Shown here: piece after piece, positions 45,284 through 54,071 of the stretch
Numbering within the stretch: the stretch's first letter is position 1
Layout: each line of letters starts with the position of its first letter
NCBI GenBank assembly: GCA_023229575.1
Contig: JALNYZ010000005.1
Coordinates: 1 to 64,000, forward strand
Direction: 5' to 3'
DNA from: Prolixibacteraceae bacterium
Lineage (GTDB): Bacteria > Bacteroidota > Bacteroidia > Bacteroidales > Prolixibacteraceae
Length of the DNA stretch: 64,000 nucleotides
Position numbers and translations under genes: made by a program
Notes under the pieces: model-generated
The model's input: the letters and a program-made list of their open reading frames with translations, nothing else
The model's database searches: none
Told to the model about the DNA's origin: nothing

Positions 45284-46253
45284 GTTGCTGTTTTTTTGTC
45301 AGTATTCGAAGAATGGTATGAATGGAGATTCCTGCCAAAGCCAACAGGAAGATGGCGATACTGATCTTGTTCAGATAAATATTTCTGTTGGCGCCAATGA
45401 CATAGGAGGAGTTTAGTATCACTTCATTGTCAAATCCCAGTCCGGTAGCTTTGGACTTTAACTGGTATTGGTAGAGCGAACTCATCAGAATGGAGTTTTT
45501 GGAATGGCACTCCTGACAAAGTTTGACGGCCTTTTCCTTGGGTTGAATGTTGTGGGCAACGAGCAATGAATCCTTGACATGGGCATGACATTCGATGCAT
45601 CTTACATTCTGAAAGTGGCGGGCCTGGTTGGGAAGCCAATCATGTTTGGCTATGATGTTTGGCTTTTCGCTGCTACTGATTAGTTCAAACTTGTTGATAT
45701 TGTTGTGGCAACTCAGGCAGATGTTGTTATCGCAGGCGATTATTTTATTGATGATGGAGTCGTTACGCGCACTGATCTTGTAGGTGTGTGGTTCATGACA
45801 GGTCCAGCAATTGAAATCGCCACCATGTTTGGTGGCATGGGTACTTAAAGCAAATTCCGCCTCAATTTTTTCAAATTGAAATTTGGCATATTTTTCGTCT
45901 CCTCCATGACAGTCAATACAGATCATTTTGGGCTCCATCCGGACTTCAGCCGAATGAGGCCATTTAGCAAAATCTTCTGAGTGACAGTCGGTACATTTAA
46001 AATTTTTATGGTTGGATTGGTAGAACAGGACTGTATCGATCTTCATTCCCGGTTCCATCTTGTGCTTAACCTGCTTTTTCGCAACTGGATTGTCGTAGTT
46101 GAAATAGTTGTGGGCATGGCAATTTAAGCAGTGGTCGTTGGTCTTCTGGTTCTCTGTTTTAACAGGCTTTTTCTCTTCGGCACGTAAGTTGACAACTCCG
46201 GATAGCACTAAAACCAGCAAGAGTCCACCGATTAGCTTAACAGCATACTTCAT
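45273..46253 (-). CDS. Membrane-anchored heptaheme cytochrome c
   Basis: 326 residues. Signal peptide (LIGGLLLVLVLSGVVNLRA), seven CxxCH sites (CLNCH, CTDCH, CIDCH, CWTCH, CLSCH, CIECH, CQECH) and one C-terminal membrane span (IAIFLLALAGISIHTIL). Several extra His between sites can be axial ligands. Periplasmic electron conduit that overlaps the cytochrome b gene; together with ferredoxin and NrfD it forms the inner-membrane part of the locus. Confidence 0.92.
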   Translation of the reverse strand: MKYAVKLIGGLLLVLVLSGVVNLRAEEKKPVKTENQKTNDHCLNCHAHNYFNYDNPVAKKQVKHKMEPGMKIDTVLFYQSNHKNFKCTDCHSEDFAKWPHSAEVRMEPKMICIDCHGGDEKYAKFQFEKIEAEFALSTHATKHGGDFNCWTCHEPHTYKISARNDSIINKIIACDNNICLSCHNNINKFELISSSEKPNIIAKHDWLPNQARHFQNVRCIECHAHVKDSLLVAHNIQPKEKAVKLCQECHSKNSILMSSLYQYQLKSKATGLGFDNEVILNSSYVIGANRNIYLNKISIAIFLLALAGISIHTILRILTKKQQHGK

Positions 46254-46339
46254 GTCAATTTGAATTAAAAATTAAAGTTAAGGTATTTAGCAGGGATAAC
46301 CCTATGTACATATTATAAATACTCCAACTGAAAATAATA

Positions 46340-46372
46340 AGAAGCCACACGAATAAATCGATTGTGGCTTCT
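46340..46372 (-). terminator. Terminator after the first cytochrome/barrel module
   Basis: AGAAGCCACA (46340-46349) pairs with TGTGGCTTCT (46363-46372); a T-rich tract follows on the minus strand. Confidence 0.7.
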
Positions 46373-46440
46373 CAATTAAATAGTCAAATACTGCATCTTC
46401 TGTTTGACAGTTATTAATTAAACTGTAGGGTTTTAATGAC

Positions 46441-47376
46441 TTAGAAACCCCACAGTCTGGTAATGGTAAAACCAACCGAGAAGTTGTCCCAGCTAAGTTT
46501 TCTCATGTTGTTCAGCATCATGTCCTGTGGCAACAGGGAATCGTTGCTGCCAACATAAATCTGGAAAGCGTGGGTACTTGTCGATACCTCATAACCGAAA
46601 GAGACATTTGGTTCGGGATGGATGGTAAAGTCTGCCTGCTCAGAAATGGATTGAATCTGGAGCGGGAAATCACCGTTGAAGATGAGGGATCCCTGCGGGG
46701 AGACTTTGATCCGGCCGCCGACATGAAGCCCAACTTTGTCATGGTCCTGGTGCCAAGGAACGGTATTGAAATGGGATAGGCTTGCCCCTGCCTGGATTGT
46801 CATCCAGTTGTTCACTTTACGGGCGACGGTAACCGAAGCAAAATAGGAGAGCCGGTTGCTGATTCGATAGTTGTGTTTGGTGTAAGCGCTGTCATCAGAA
46901 GAGTGATAGTACTGATCGGCTTCCCAAACTGACTTCTGCCTGCCATCGATGGCAACATTGCCAAAGAAGGAGACAGAGATTGGCATGCCGGTGTTCATTT
47001 GCTGCAGTGGTGTCCATTTGGCATTAAAATCACTGTACATGTTCTTCTTCTGGAGACCGTATCCAACCTGGAGGTTTTTGGCGATTACATAATCGAGGGC
47101 GATCCTGACATTGGCGCCAGGGGCCATGATCCCGAAGAGATCCTTTCTGCCATTGCCCATCCCGCCGAATTTGTGCTGAATCACTGATTCGAGGGTATTG
47201 ACCGGGGAGATTTTGGAGGTTTGCTGGTCGATCAGATAACCGCTTTCCCAGACAAAACGGACCGGTTTGTTTACTACCACTTCCGGTTCAGTTGCTGTAG
47301 AGTCAGTTTGTCCTTGAGCAAATTGATAGGTGAAGGGCAAAAGGCTTAAAACAAGGAATATAAAGGTTTTTTTCAT
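46441..47376 (-). CDS. DUF5777 family outer-membrane beta-barrel protein (copy 1)
   Basis: 311 residues with a signal peptide (FIFLVLSLLPFTYQFAQG) and alternating beta strands with aromatic girdle residues, ending LSWDNFSVGFTITRLWGF, as expected for a barrel of about 14 strands. The DUF5777 assignment rests on the LESVIQHKFGGMGNG and LFGIMAPGANVRIALDY patterns. It follows two lipid-anchored cytochrome genes; a pore around or beside these cytochromes is a reasonable inference. Identical to the protein at 49839-50774. Confidence 0.8.
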   Translation of the reverse strand: MKKTFIFLVLSLLPFTYQFAQGQTDSTATEPEVVVNKPVRFVWESGYLIDQQTSKISPVNTLESVIQHKFGGMGNGRKDLFGIMAPGANVRIALDYVIAKNLQVGYGLQKKNMYSDFNAKWTPLQQMNTGMPISVSFFGNVAIDGRQKSVWEADQYYHSSDDSAYTKHNYRISNRLSYFASVTVARKVNNWMTIQAGASLSHFNTVPWHQDHDKVGLHVGGRIKVSPQGSLIFNGDFPLQIQSISEQADFTIHPEPNVSFGYEVSTSTHAFQIYVGSNDSLLPQDMMLNNMRKLSWDNFSVGFTITRLWGF

Positions 47377-47400
47377 TTTTTGAATTCTTGGATTTCTTGA

Positions 47401-47784
47401 TTAATTGTTTTTTGCACCTTGCTGTATCCAGGTCAACACCAACTGGGCCTCGGCCGCAGAATACTTCTTCCAGGTATGGATGGTTGTAGTGGGGCTTGGG
47501 TAAGTGTAGATCAAACTTGTGGCCGGAGTGGCAGTATTTACCAGGTTCATGCTTTTGATGTTTGAATAGGCCAACGCGGCAGAGGAAAGATCAGGGGCCT
47601 GACCGCCAGTTTTGTGGCATGCGACGCATCCGTTGGTAAAAATCGGAGCGATCTGTGTTGCGAACAGAATGTCCACAGTAGTATCAATCGGCGGCAACTC
47701 CTCTTTCACGATGAAATCGTAGGTACATGCGTTGAGCAACAACCCAATCACAAAGAGAAGAAAATAAATATTTGATTTTTTCAT
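47401..47784 (-). CDS. Monoheme cytochrome c lipoprotein (copy 1)
   Basis: 127 residues; lipoprotein signal with LLNAC (Cys about 20) and one heme site CVACH followed by KTGGQAPDLSS, the usual short planctomycete/Bacteroidota cytochrome-c-like fold, ending LVLTWIQQGAKNN. Lipid-anchored, periplasmic face of the outer membrane or cell surface. Identical to the copy at 50799-51182. It lies between the hexaheme and barrel genes. Confidence 0.88.
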   Translation of the reverse strand: MKKSNIYFLLFVIGLLLNACTYDFIVKEELPPIDTTVDILFATQIAPIFTNGCVACHKTGGQAPDLSSAALAYSNIKSMNLVNTATPATSLIYTYPSPTTTIHTWKKYSAAEAQLVLTWIQQGAKNN

Positions 47785-47807
47785 TGAGGAGGATTTTTTA
47801 TTGAACC

Positions 47808-47851
47808 CATATAAAAAAGACTTCCAGTTATGAGAAGCCTTTCTTATATGG
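47808..47851 (-). promoter_or_regulatory. Intercistronic hairpin between hexaheme and monoheme genes (also at 51206-51249)
   Basis: CCATATAA (47808-47815) pairs with TTATATGG (47844-47851), extended inward by imperfect AAAAGACTTC / GAAGCCTTTC. Both copies of the duplicated module have it. It may attenuate downstream expression or protect the mRNA. Confidence 0.4.
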
Positions 47852-47864
47852 ATTTAGGATCATA

Positions 47865-49226
47865 CTAATTGAGTGCGGCGAGTGAATTGGTCAGCAACGC
47901 TTTTGAATAGTCAAGGTTGTGAATACCCAAACTGTACTCGCGCAAGCACAACTGGAAGTTAATAATAGCGCCAAACTGGGCATTTGTGATTTTAAGGACA
48001 GGTAATGTCAAATTCAATGCTTTTTGATCGGCACTCCAGGAGCCGGATGGATTTGGGTTCTGGAAGGTTCCGCTGTTCATGGCAAGACCAGTTGGATTGG
48101 TGATAGGATCGTAAACGTTCAGGTAGCCATCATAATTGCCAGCGGTGATACCATACCACAGATTGGAAGTGGCATCCGTATTTTTGTTCAGGAACTGTAC
48201 ACCATTGTATTGAAGTTTGGCAGCCAGTTGCTCGAGCAAACCTTTGATGGTTGCTCTTGGATTAATCCAGTATTTGGCACTTTTTGCATCAACACCGGTA
48301 TGACAACCCGAAATATTACATCCGGTAAAGACTCCTTTGGCGTTAAAACTGTGACCGCCGGCACCACCTACCATAGAGGCCATGTGGCAATCGGCGCAGG
48401 CAGCTTTTGTAACGTGGACAGCCTGGGCATAAGCCATTGTTCCAACAAATTCAATTCCGCAGGTACCGGATACGATGGCCCCAACAGTACCATAGTGCGT
48501 ATGGGTACGGTAGCCTGGAAGTATTTTGGCCTGGGCAATGGTTGCAGCAGAGGTCCCATCGAAGAACAGATCTGTCTTGACCGCTTTTGCAAGTCCGGCA
48601 TAATCCAAAACATCGCCGGTGTTTGCAGGGTTCTTGGAGTTGTTGAAGGTGAATGGACGCGGCTGGTGACATTTGATACAGAGGTTGCTGCTACCGCCGT
48701 CCTGGGTCAGGTTGACAACTACTTTACCACCGGTGAAGGTCAGGGGGACTGCCGCAGTGGTGGTTAATTTCGGCATGTCGGTTGATGTGTAGGTTTCATG
48801 GATGGAACTGTGGCATGTCCTGCACAACAACTCACCGTAAGCCTTTGTTACGTCGCATGAATAATCATTTACAAATTTTCCTGTAGTGGCATTCAGCGTG
48901 AAAGTTGCCGGTATTTTTCTTGCAACAACATCCTGAAAACCACCCTGGGTGTGACAAGGGCTGCATCCTGCACTGCCGCTTTCTGCGATCGCAGCTTCGC
49001 CTGTTTCGTGTTTTGAATATTGGAATTGAACTGCGATGATGTCAACTTTTGCAGGAGTGTGACACATTTTGCAGGTTTCGTTGGCATCTTTGCCATTCGT
49101 ACCGTTTGTACCTCCAGGTCCAGTGGATCCATCTTTTCCGGGAGGGCCTTCTTTGACACATGCAGCACCAAATGACATTAAAGCTACAGCAAAAATGGCA
49201 AGCTTGAAGAATTTTTGAAGTTTCAT
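47865..49226 (-). CDS. Hexaheme cytochrome c lipoprotein with collagen-like linker (copy 1)
   Basis: 453 residues. Signal peptide with lipobox GAAC (Cys about 22), then a collagen-like linker (GPPGKDGSTGPGGTNGTNGKD) and five CxxCH sites (CKMCH, CSPCH, CRTCH, CIKCH, CADCH) plus a CX4CH site (CNISGCH). The last roughly 130 residues lack heme sites. Probably displayed on the outer membrane. Start at the ATG 49226, as in copy 2; a longer frame to 49277 is not shared. First gene of the module, preceded by a Fnr-like site at 49408-49421. Confidence 0.9.
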   Translation of the reverse strand: MKLQKFFKLAIFAVALMSFGAACVKEGPPGKDGSTGPGGTNGTNGKDANETCKMCHTPAKVDIIAVQFQYSKHETGEAAIAESGSAGCSPCHTQGGFQDVVARKIPATFTLNATTGKFVNDYSCDVTKAYGELLCRTCHSSIHETYTSTDMPKLTTTAAVPLTFTGGKVVVNLTQDGGSSNLCIKCHQPRPFTFNNSKNPANTGDVLDYAGLAKAVKTDLFFDGTSAATIAQAKILPGYRTHTHYGTVGAIVSGTCGIEFVGTMAYAQAVHVTKAACADCHMASMVGGAGGHSFNAKGVFTGCNISGCHTGVDAKSAKYWINPRATIKGLLEQLAAKLQYNGVQFLNKNTDATSNLWYGITAGNYDGYLNVYDPITNPTGLAMNSGTFQNPNPSGSWSADQKALNLTLPVLKITNAQFGAIINFQLCLREYSLGIHNLDYSKALLTNSLAALN

Positions 49227-49407
49227 AAAATTTGAGAGTTTAAGAATAAAAACAGTATTTTTTAATTGAACTATCAATTAGTCTAAAAAGAGACGATTGT
49301 AAAGTTAAAAATTGCTAATTCTTAAAACAAATATAAATATGTTGATAGATTGACAGATATATTTGATTTCGAAACAACAAAAGATAGTACACACATCAAT
49401 TTTTTAT

Positions 49408-49421
49408 TGACATATATCAAC
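49408..49421. promoter_or_regulatory. Fnr-like site upstream of the hexaheme gene, copy 1
   Basis: TTGACATATATCAA matches the Fnr/Dnr form TTGAT-N4-ATCAA with one difference. Copy 2 has only the right half (CTATATCAA at about 52825). Confidence 0.45.
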
Positions 49422-49738
49422 GGTGTAAATATTTTAAACAGAACGGGAGACCCAACAGTAATCTATAAAATTTATAAATGATATTTTCATCAAATAATTA
49501 GGGGGTGTTTGTAGAATTTATCTATATTTTCTGACGATCGGTATCAAATAATTGCAGTTTAGAATTAGAAATATGATTTTTCATATTTTTTATTGTATTA
49601 CGTTTCATATATACATTTAAGATGATTGACGCTTCGAGAAAGTTTCTATCTTAAAATTTTGTGGAAAAGAATTGGCTCCATCGTGCAATTCTGTATTTGG
49701 ATCATTTAAAAACAATGCATTTTTTTCGTGTCAAACGA

Positions 49739-49770
49739 AAAAAACCACTTCGGAAACGAAGTGGTTTTTT
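49739..49770. terminator. Terminator after the second cytochrome/barrel module
   Basis: Perfect 13-bp arms AAAAAACCACTTC (49739-49751) and GAAGTGGTTTTTT (49758-49770) around a 6-nt loop. Confidence 0.85.
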
Positions 49771-49838
49771 AAAGCCTTTAGAGGTTGAATCCTGAAAAGA
49801 AGTCCAGAATTCACTTCATGGTCGTTGGACCTGATGGA

Positions 49839-50774
49839 TTAGAAACCCCACAGTCTGGTAATGGTAAAACCAACCGAGAAGTTGTCCCAGCTAAGTTTTC
49901 TCATGTTGTTCAGCATCATGTCCTGTGGCAATAGGGAATCGTTGCTGCCAACATAAATCTGGAAAGCGTGGGTACTTGTCGATACCTCATAACCGAAAGA
50001 GACATTTGGTTCGGGATGGATGGTAAAGTCTGCCTGCTCAGAAATGGATTGAATCTGGAGCGGGAAATCACCGTTGAAGATGAGGGATCCCTGCGGGGAG
50101 ACTTTGATCCGGCCGCCGACATGAAGCCCAACTTTGTCATGGTCCTGGTGCCAAGGAACGGTATTGAAATGGGATAGGCTTGCCCCTGCCTGGATTGTCA
50201 TCCAGTTGTTCACTTTACGGGCGACGGTAACCGAAGCAAAATAGGAGAGCCGGTTGCTGATTCGATAGTTGTGTTTGGTGTAAGCGCTGTCATCAGAAGA
50301 GTGATAGTACTGATCGGCTTCCCAAACTGACTTCTGCCTGCCATCGATGGCAACATTGCCAAAGAAGGAGACAGAGATTGGCATGCCGGTGTTCATTTGC
50401 TGCAGTGGTGTCCATTTGGCATTAAAATCACTGTACATGTTCTTCTTCTGGAGACCGTATCCAACCTGGAGGTTTTTGGCGATTACATAATCGAGGGCGA
50501 TCCTGACATTGGCGCCAGGGGCCATGATCCCGAAGAGATCCTTTCTGCCATTGCCCATCCCGCCGAATTTGTGCTGAATCACTGATTCGAGGGTATTGAC
50601 CGGGGAGATTTTGGAGGTTTGCTGGTCGATCAGATAACCGCTTTCCCAGACAAAACGGACCGGTTTGTTTACTACCACTTCCGGTTCAGTTGCTGTAGAG
50701 TCAGTTTGTCCTTGAGCAAATTGATAGGTGAAGGGCAAAAGGCTTAAAACAAGGAATATAAAGGTTTTTTTCAT
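49839..50774 (-). CDS. DUF5777 family outer-membrane beta-barrel protein (copy 2)
   Basis: 311 residues, identical in sequence to the copy 1 protein (46441-47376); one silent base difference was noticed near 49928. Domain reading as for copy 1: signal peptide, then a barrel with a C-terminal phenylalanine. It has its own strong terminator (49739-49770). Confidence 0.8.
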   Translation of the reverse strand: MKKTFIFLVLSLLPFTYQFAQGQTDSTATEPEVVVNKPVRFVWESGYLIDQQTSKISPVNTLESVIQHKFGGMGNGRKDLFGIMAPGANVRIALDYVIAKNLQVGYGLQKKNMYSDFNAKWTPLQQMNTGMPISVSFFGNVAIDGRQKSVWEADQYYHSSDDSAYTKHNYRISNRLSYFASVTVARKVNNWMTIQAGASLSHFNTVPWHQDHDKVGLHVGGRIKVSPQGSLIFNGDFPLQIQSISEQADFTIHPEPNVSFGYEVSTSTHAFQIYVGSNDSLLPQDMMLNNMRKLSWDNFSVGFTITRLWGF

Positions 50775-50798
50775 TTTTTGAATTCTTGGATTTCTTGA

Positions 50799-51182
50799 TT
50801 AATTGTTTTTTGCACCTTGCTGTATCCAGGTCAACACCAACTGGGCCTCGGCCGCAGAATACTTCTTCCAGGTATGGATGGTTGTAGTGGGGCTTGGGTA
50901 AGTGTAGATCAAACTTGTGGCCGGAGTGGCAGTATTTACCAGGTTCATGCTTTTGATGTTTGAATAGGCCAACGCGGCAGAGGAAAGATCAGGGGCCTGA
51001 CCGCCAGTTTTGTGGCATGCGACGCATCCGTTGGTAAAAATCGGAGCGATCTGTGTTGCGAACAGAATGTCCACAGTAGTATCAATCGGCGGCAACTCCT
51101 CTTTCACGATGAAATCGTAGGTACATGCGTTGAGCAACAACCCAATCACAAAGAGAAGAAAATAAATATTTGATTTTTTCAT
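50799..51182 (-). CDS. Monoheme cytochrome c lipoprotein (copy 2)
   Basis: 127 residues, identical to the protein at 47401-47784: lipobox LLNAC and one heme site CVACH. The gene lies between the second hexaheme and barrel genes, with the same spacing as in copy 1. Confidence 0.88.
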   Translation of the reverse strand: MKKSNIYFLLFVIGLLLNACTYDFIVKEELPPIDTTVDILFATQIAPIFTNGCVACHKTGGQAPDLSSAALAYSNIKSMNLVNTATPATSLIYTYPSPTTTIHTWKKYSAAEAQLVLTWIQQGAKNN

Positions 51183-51262
51183 TGAGGAGGATTTTTTATT
51201 GAACCCATATAAAAAAGACTTCCAGTTATGAGAAGCCTTTCTTATATGGATTTAGGATCATA

Positions 51263-52624
51263 CTAATTGAGTGCGGCGAGTGAATTGGTCAGCAACGCTT
51301 TTGAATAGTCAAGGTTGTGAATACCCAAACTGTACTCGCGCAAGCACAACTGGAAGTTAATAATAGCGCCAAACTGGGCATTTGTGATTTTAAGGACAGG
51401 TAATGTCAAATTCAATGCTTTTTGATCGGCACTCCAGGAGCCGGATGGATTTGGGTTCTGGAAGGTTCCGCTGTTCATGGCAAGACCAGTTGGATTGGTG
51501 ATAGGATCGTAAACGTTCAGGTAGCCATCATAATTGCCAGCGGTGATACCATACCACAGATTGGAAGTGGCATCCGTATTTTTGTTCAGGAACTGTACAC
51601 CATTGTATTGAAGTTTGGCAGCCAGTTGCTCGAGCAAACCTTTGATGGTTGCTCTTGGATTAATCCAGTATTTGGCACTTTTTGCATCAACACCGGTATG
51701 ACAACCCGAAATATTACATCCGGTAAAGACTCCTTTGGCGTTAAAACTGTGACCGCCGGCACCACCTACCATAGAGGCCATGTGGCAATCGGCGCAGGCA
51801 GCTTTTGTAACGTGGACAGCCTGGGCATAAGCCATTGTTCCAACAAATTCAATTCCGCAGGTACCGGATACGATGGCCCCAACAGTACCATAGTGCGTAT
51901 GGGTACGGTAGCCTGGAAGTATTTTGGCCTGGGCAATGGTTGCAGCAGAGGTCCCATCGAAGAACAGATCTGTCTTGACCGCTTTTGCAAGTCCGGCATA
52001 ATCCAAAACATCGCCGGTGTTTGCAGGGTTCTTGGAGTTGTTGAAGGTGAATGGACGCGGCTGGTGACATTTGATACAGAGGTTGCTGCTACCGCCGTCC
52101 TGGGTCAGGTTGACAACTACTTTACCACCGGTGAAGGTCAGGGGGACTGCCGCAGTGGTGGTTAATTTCGGCATGTCGGTTGATGTGTAGGTTTCATGGA
52201 TGGAACTGTGGCATGTCCTGCACAACAACTCACCGTAAGCCTTTGTTACGTCGCATGAATAATCATTTACAAATTTTCCTGTAGTGGCATTCAGCGTGAA
52301 AGTTGCCGGTATTTTTCTTGCAACAACATCCTGAAAACCACCCTGGGTGTGACAAGGGCTGCATCCTGAACTGCCGCTTTCTGCGAGCGCAGCTTCGCCT
52401 GTTGCGTGTTTTGAATATTGGAATTGAACGGCGATGATGTCGACTTTTGCAGGAGTGTGACACATTTTGCAGGTTTCATTGGCATCTTTGCCATTCGTAC
52501 CGTTTGTACCTCCAGGTCCAGTGGATCCATCTTTTCCGGGAGGGCCTTCTTTGACACATGCAGCACCAAAAGCCATCAAGGCAACAGCAAAAATGGCAAG
52601 TTTAAAGAATTTCTGTAGTTTCAT
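51263..52624 (-). CDS. Hexaheme cytochrome c lipoprotein with collagen-like linker (copy 2)
   Basis: 453 residues. It differs from copy 1 only in the first roughly 90 residues (MAFGAAC against MSFGAAC, KHATGEAALAESGSSGC against KHETGEAAIAESGSAGC); beyond that the translations agree completely. All heme sites, including CX4CH, are kept. The differences cluster at the 5' end of the gene, at the edge of the homogeneous tract. As the most distal gene it is the first one transcribed behind the Crp/Fnr-proximal intergenic region. Confidence 0.9.
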   Translation of the reverse strand: MKLQKFFKLAIFAVALMAFGAACVKEGPPGKDGSTGPGGTNGTNGKDANETCKMCHTPAKVDIIAVQFQYSKHATGEAALAESGSSGCSPCHTQGGFQDVVARKIPATFTLNATTGKFVNDYSCDVTKAYGELLCRTCHSSIHETYTSTDMPKLTTTAAVPLTFTGGKVVVNLTQDGGSSNLCIKCHQPRPFTFNNSKNPANTGDVLDYAGLAKAVKTDLFFDGTSAATIAQAKILPGYRTHTHYGTVGAIVSGTCGIEFVGTMAYAQAVHVTKAACADCHMASMVGGAGGHSFNAKGVFTGCNISGCHTGVDAKSAKYWINPRATIKGLLEQLAAKLQYNGVQFLNKNTDATSNLWYGITAGNYDGYLNVYDPITNPTGLAMNSGTFQNPNPSGSWSADQKALNLTLPVLKITNAQFGAIINFQLCLREYSLGIHNLDYSKALLTNSLAALN

Positions 52625-53299
52625 AGATTGTAAAGGGTTTTGATAATAAAAACAGTATTTTTTAATAAAAACATCAAGAAGTCTAAAAGATTAGATACGG
52701 ATGTAAAGGTAAAAATTGCAAAACGCCTAAACAAATGTAAATATGTTGATAGATTAACTGATTAATTGGTGAGTAAAGTACGATTATCACGAATATATAT
52801 CATCACAAAAGCGAATCTATATCAATATATTTAAAAATGTATTCAATATAATTTACGAATAAAATTGTCCGATAATATTATAAGTGAGAAAATGCTAAAA
52901 AATGGCGGGGTATTTTAAGAAAATAGTACAATTATACATCGAATATGCCAAAAATAATAGGGTATTGTTCAAAAATAGATATATAAAATGTTAAAGTGGC
53001 CAAATTTTCGAAAAGTCAATTTCGATTTTTTTTTTGAAAATTATACCAATGAGAATTAAGCTAATTCAAATCCTAATCCGAATCGGATTGGAAAATCTGT
53101 ATTTGGACTAGTTAAAAACAAAGCGATTTTATGCTGTGACTGTATGAAAATTCTACAATTTTGAAAAATTGCTTTTGACAACTATTGAATTTTTATTCGG
53201 TAGGTTCAGAAAGACGAGTAGGTACTTGCTGATCCGGGCAGGATTAAAAACCGCTTGGCGGGGTTTTGGACAATCATCCTATAACGAGCAGATCGAACT
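52625..53299. other. Intergenic region upstream of module copy 2
   Basis: 675 bp of A+T-rich DNA between the Crp/Fnr gene and the second hexaheme gene, both on the minus strand. The first 130 bp resemble the 5' region of copy 1. A half Fnr-like site occurs at about 52820-52830. No ORF or RNA recognised. Confidence 0.45.
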
Positions 53300-54034
53300 T
53301 TAGCCATTTCTGCTGATCTCGGTCAGCTCGCTTTCTTTGAGGATTTCGATGGTGTTACGGGAGTGGTGGATCAGTCCTGAGTCTTCGAACTCTTTCAGGC
53401 TTCTGATGAAACTCTCCTTGGTCATTCCGGACATATCTGCCAATTCCTGCTTGGAGAGGATAAAATCGTAGGGATTTGTTTCAAAAATATTGTTTTTAAG
53501 GTACAGCAGAGTATCGGCAACCCTTCCTGGCATGTATTTGTTCGAAAGGTTAATCAACGTACTTAACATTTTAAGATGCTGGTTGTTGCTGTGTTTCAGT
53601 AATTCGATGGCAAAAGCGCTGTTTTTGGTCAAGGTATTATAAAGGCGGCTTGTATCTATAAAACAACAGTCAACATCAGTGATGGCAGCCACGGTAAAAT
53701 GTCTGAAGTCATCAACAATTGAACCGCCCCCTGTGAAAATACTGTTGGATTTAACAATTTGTAAAATCAGGTTTTTCCCTTTAGGATCTTCCGATACAAC
53801 TTTTGCCAAACCACTCTTGATACAAACGAGATGGGTAAGCGGGGTGTTTTGTTTGAGGATTGTTTCCCCTGACCGAAAGTGGATCTGTCGTTTGTTGTCC
53901 ATCAATGTATGAAGTTCTTCAGGAGTGAGCAAACCAAAAATGTGGGAATCACCACAATTCTGGTTACTGAAACAACAATCATACTTACATTCCGTACAAT
54001 GGCCGCATAGGGTTGATTCCTGGATCTCTGACAT
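53300..54034 (-). CDS. Crp/Fnr family transcriptional regulator with cysteine-rich N-terminus
   Basis: About 244 residues: an N-terminal segment with CGHCTECKYDCCFSNQNC (seven cysteines), a cyclic-nucleotide-binding-like beta barrel (about 35-150, with FRSGETILKQNTPLTHLVCIKSGLAK) and a C-terminal winged helix (ILSKQELADMSGMTKESFIRSLKEFEDSGLI). The cysteines could hold an Fe-S cluster or sense redox state, as in Fnr. It lies next to the multiheme locus and carries its own Fnr-like site about 40 bp upstream, so it likely controls both. Start ATG 54034. Confidence 0.88.
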   Translation of the reverse strand: MSEIQESTLCGHCTECKYDCCFSNQNCGDSHIFGLLTPEELHTLMDNKRQIHFRSGETILKQNTPLTHLVCIKSGLAKVVSEDPKGKNLILQIVKSNSIFTGGGSIVDDFRHFTVAAITDVDCCFIDTSRLYNTLTKNSAFAIELLKHSNNQHLKMLSTLINLSNKYMPGRVADTLLYLKNNIFETNPYDFILSKQELADMSGMTKESFIRSLKEFEDSGLIHHSRNTIEILKESELTEISRNG

Positions 54035-54071
54035 AGAAAACAATTATATATGACACAAAGATAGAAATTAA

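Larger units (their letters stand above)
46440..49226. repeat. First copy of a 2.8-kb tandem duplication
   Basis: Every gene boundary recurs exactly 3,398 bp further on (49838-52624), so no indel separates the copies. Two of the three proteins are identical. The only differences noticed by eye are one silent base near 46530/49928 and a cluster in the first 260 bp of the hexaheme gene (48966-49226). Flanking DNA is unrelated on the barrel side and diverged on the promoter side. Confidence 0.95.
49227..49838. other. Intergenic region between the duplicated modules
   Basis: 612 bp, A+T-rich. It contains the 5' region of copy 1, recognisably similar to that of copy 2 for about 130 bp (shared AATAAAAACAGTATTTTTTA and ATATGTTGATAGATT words), a TATATTTG box on the minus strand at about 49330, a Fnr-like site (49408-49421) and the terminator of copy 2. 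No gene seen. Confidence 0.5.
49838..52624. repeat. Second copy of the 2.8-kb tandem duplication
   Basis: Counterpart of 46440-49226 with a constant 3,398-bp offset. The two copies have different terminators. Confidence 0.95.

Noticed and set aside
40264..46253. Alternative complex III or nitrite reductase NrfABCD
   Set aside because: There is no MoCo/FeS ActB fusion, no second NrfD, and no pentaheme NrfA with a CxxCK site. The set fits a Qrc/Hmc-like quinone module better.
48024..48767. 247-residue frame on the plus strand, repeated at 51422-52165
   Set aside because: It lies opposite the hexaheme cytochrome genes and follows their codon pattern; its duplication is explained by that of the real genes.
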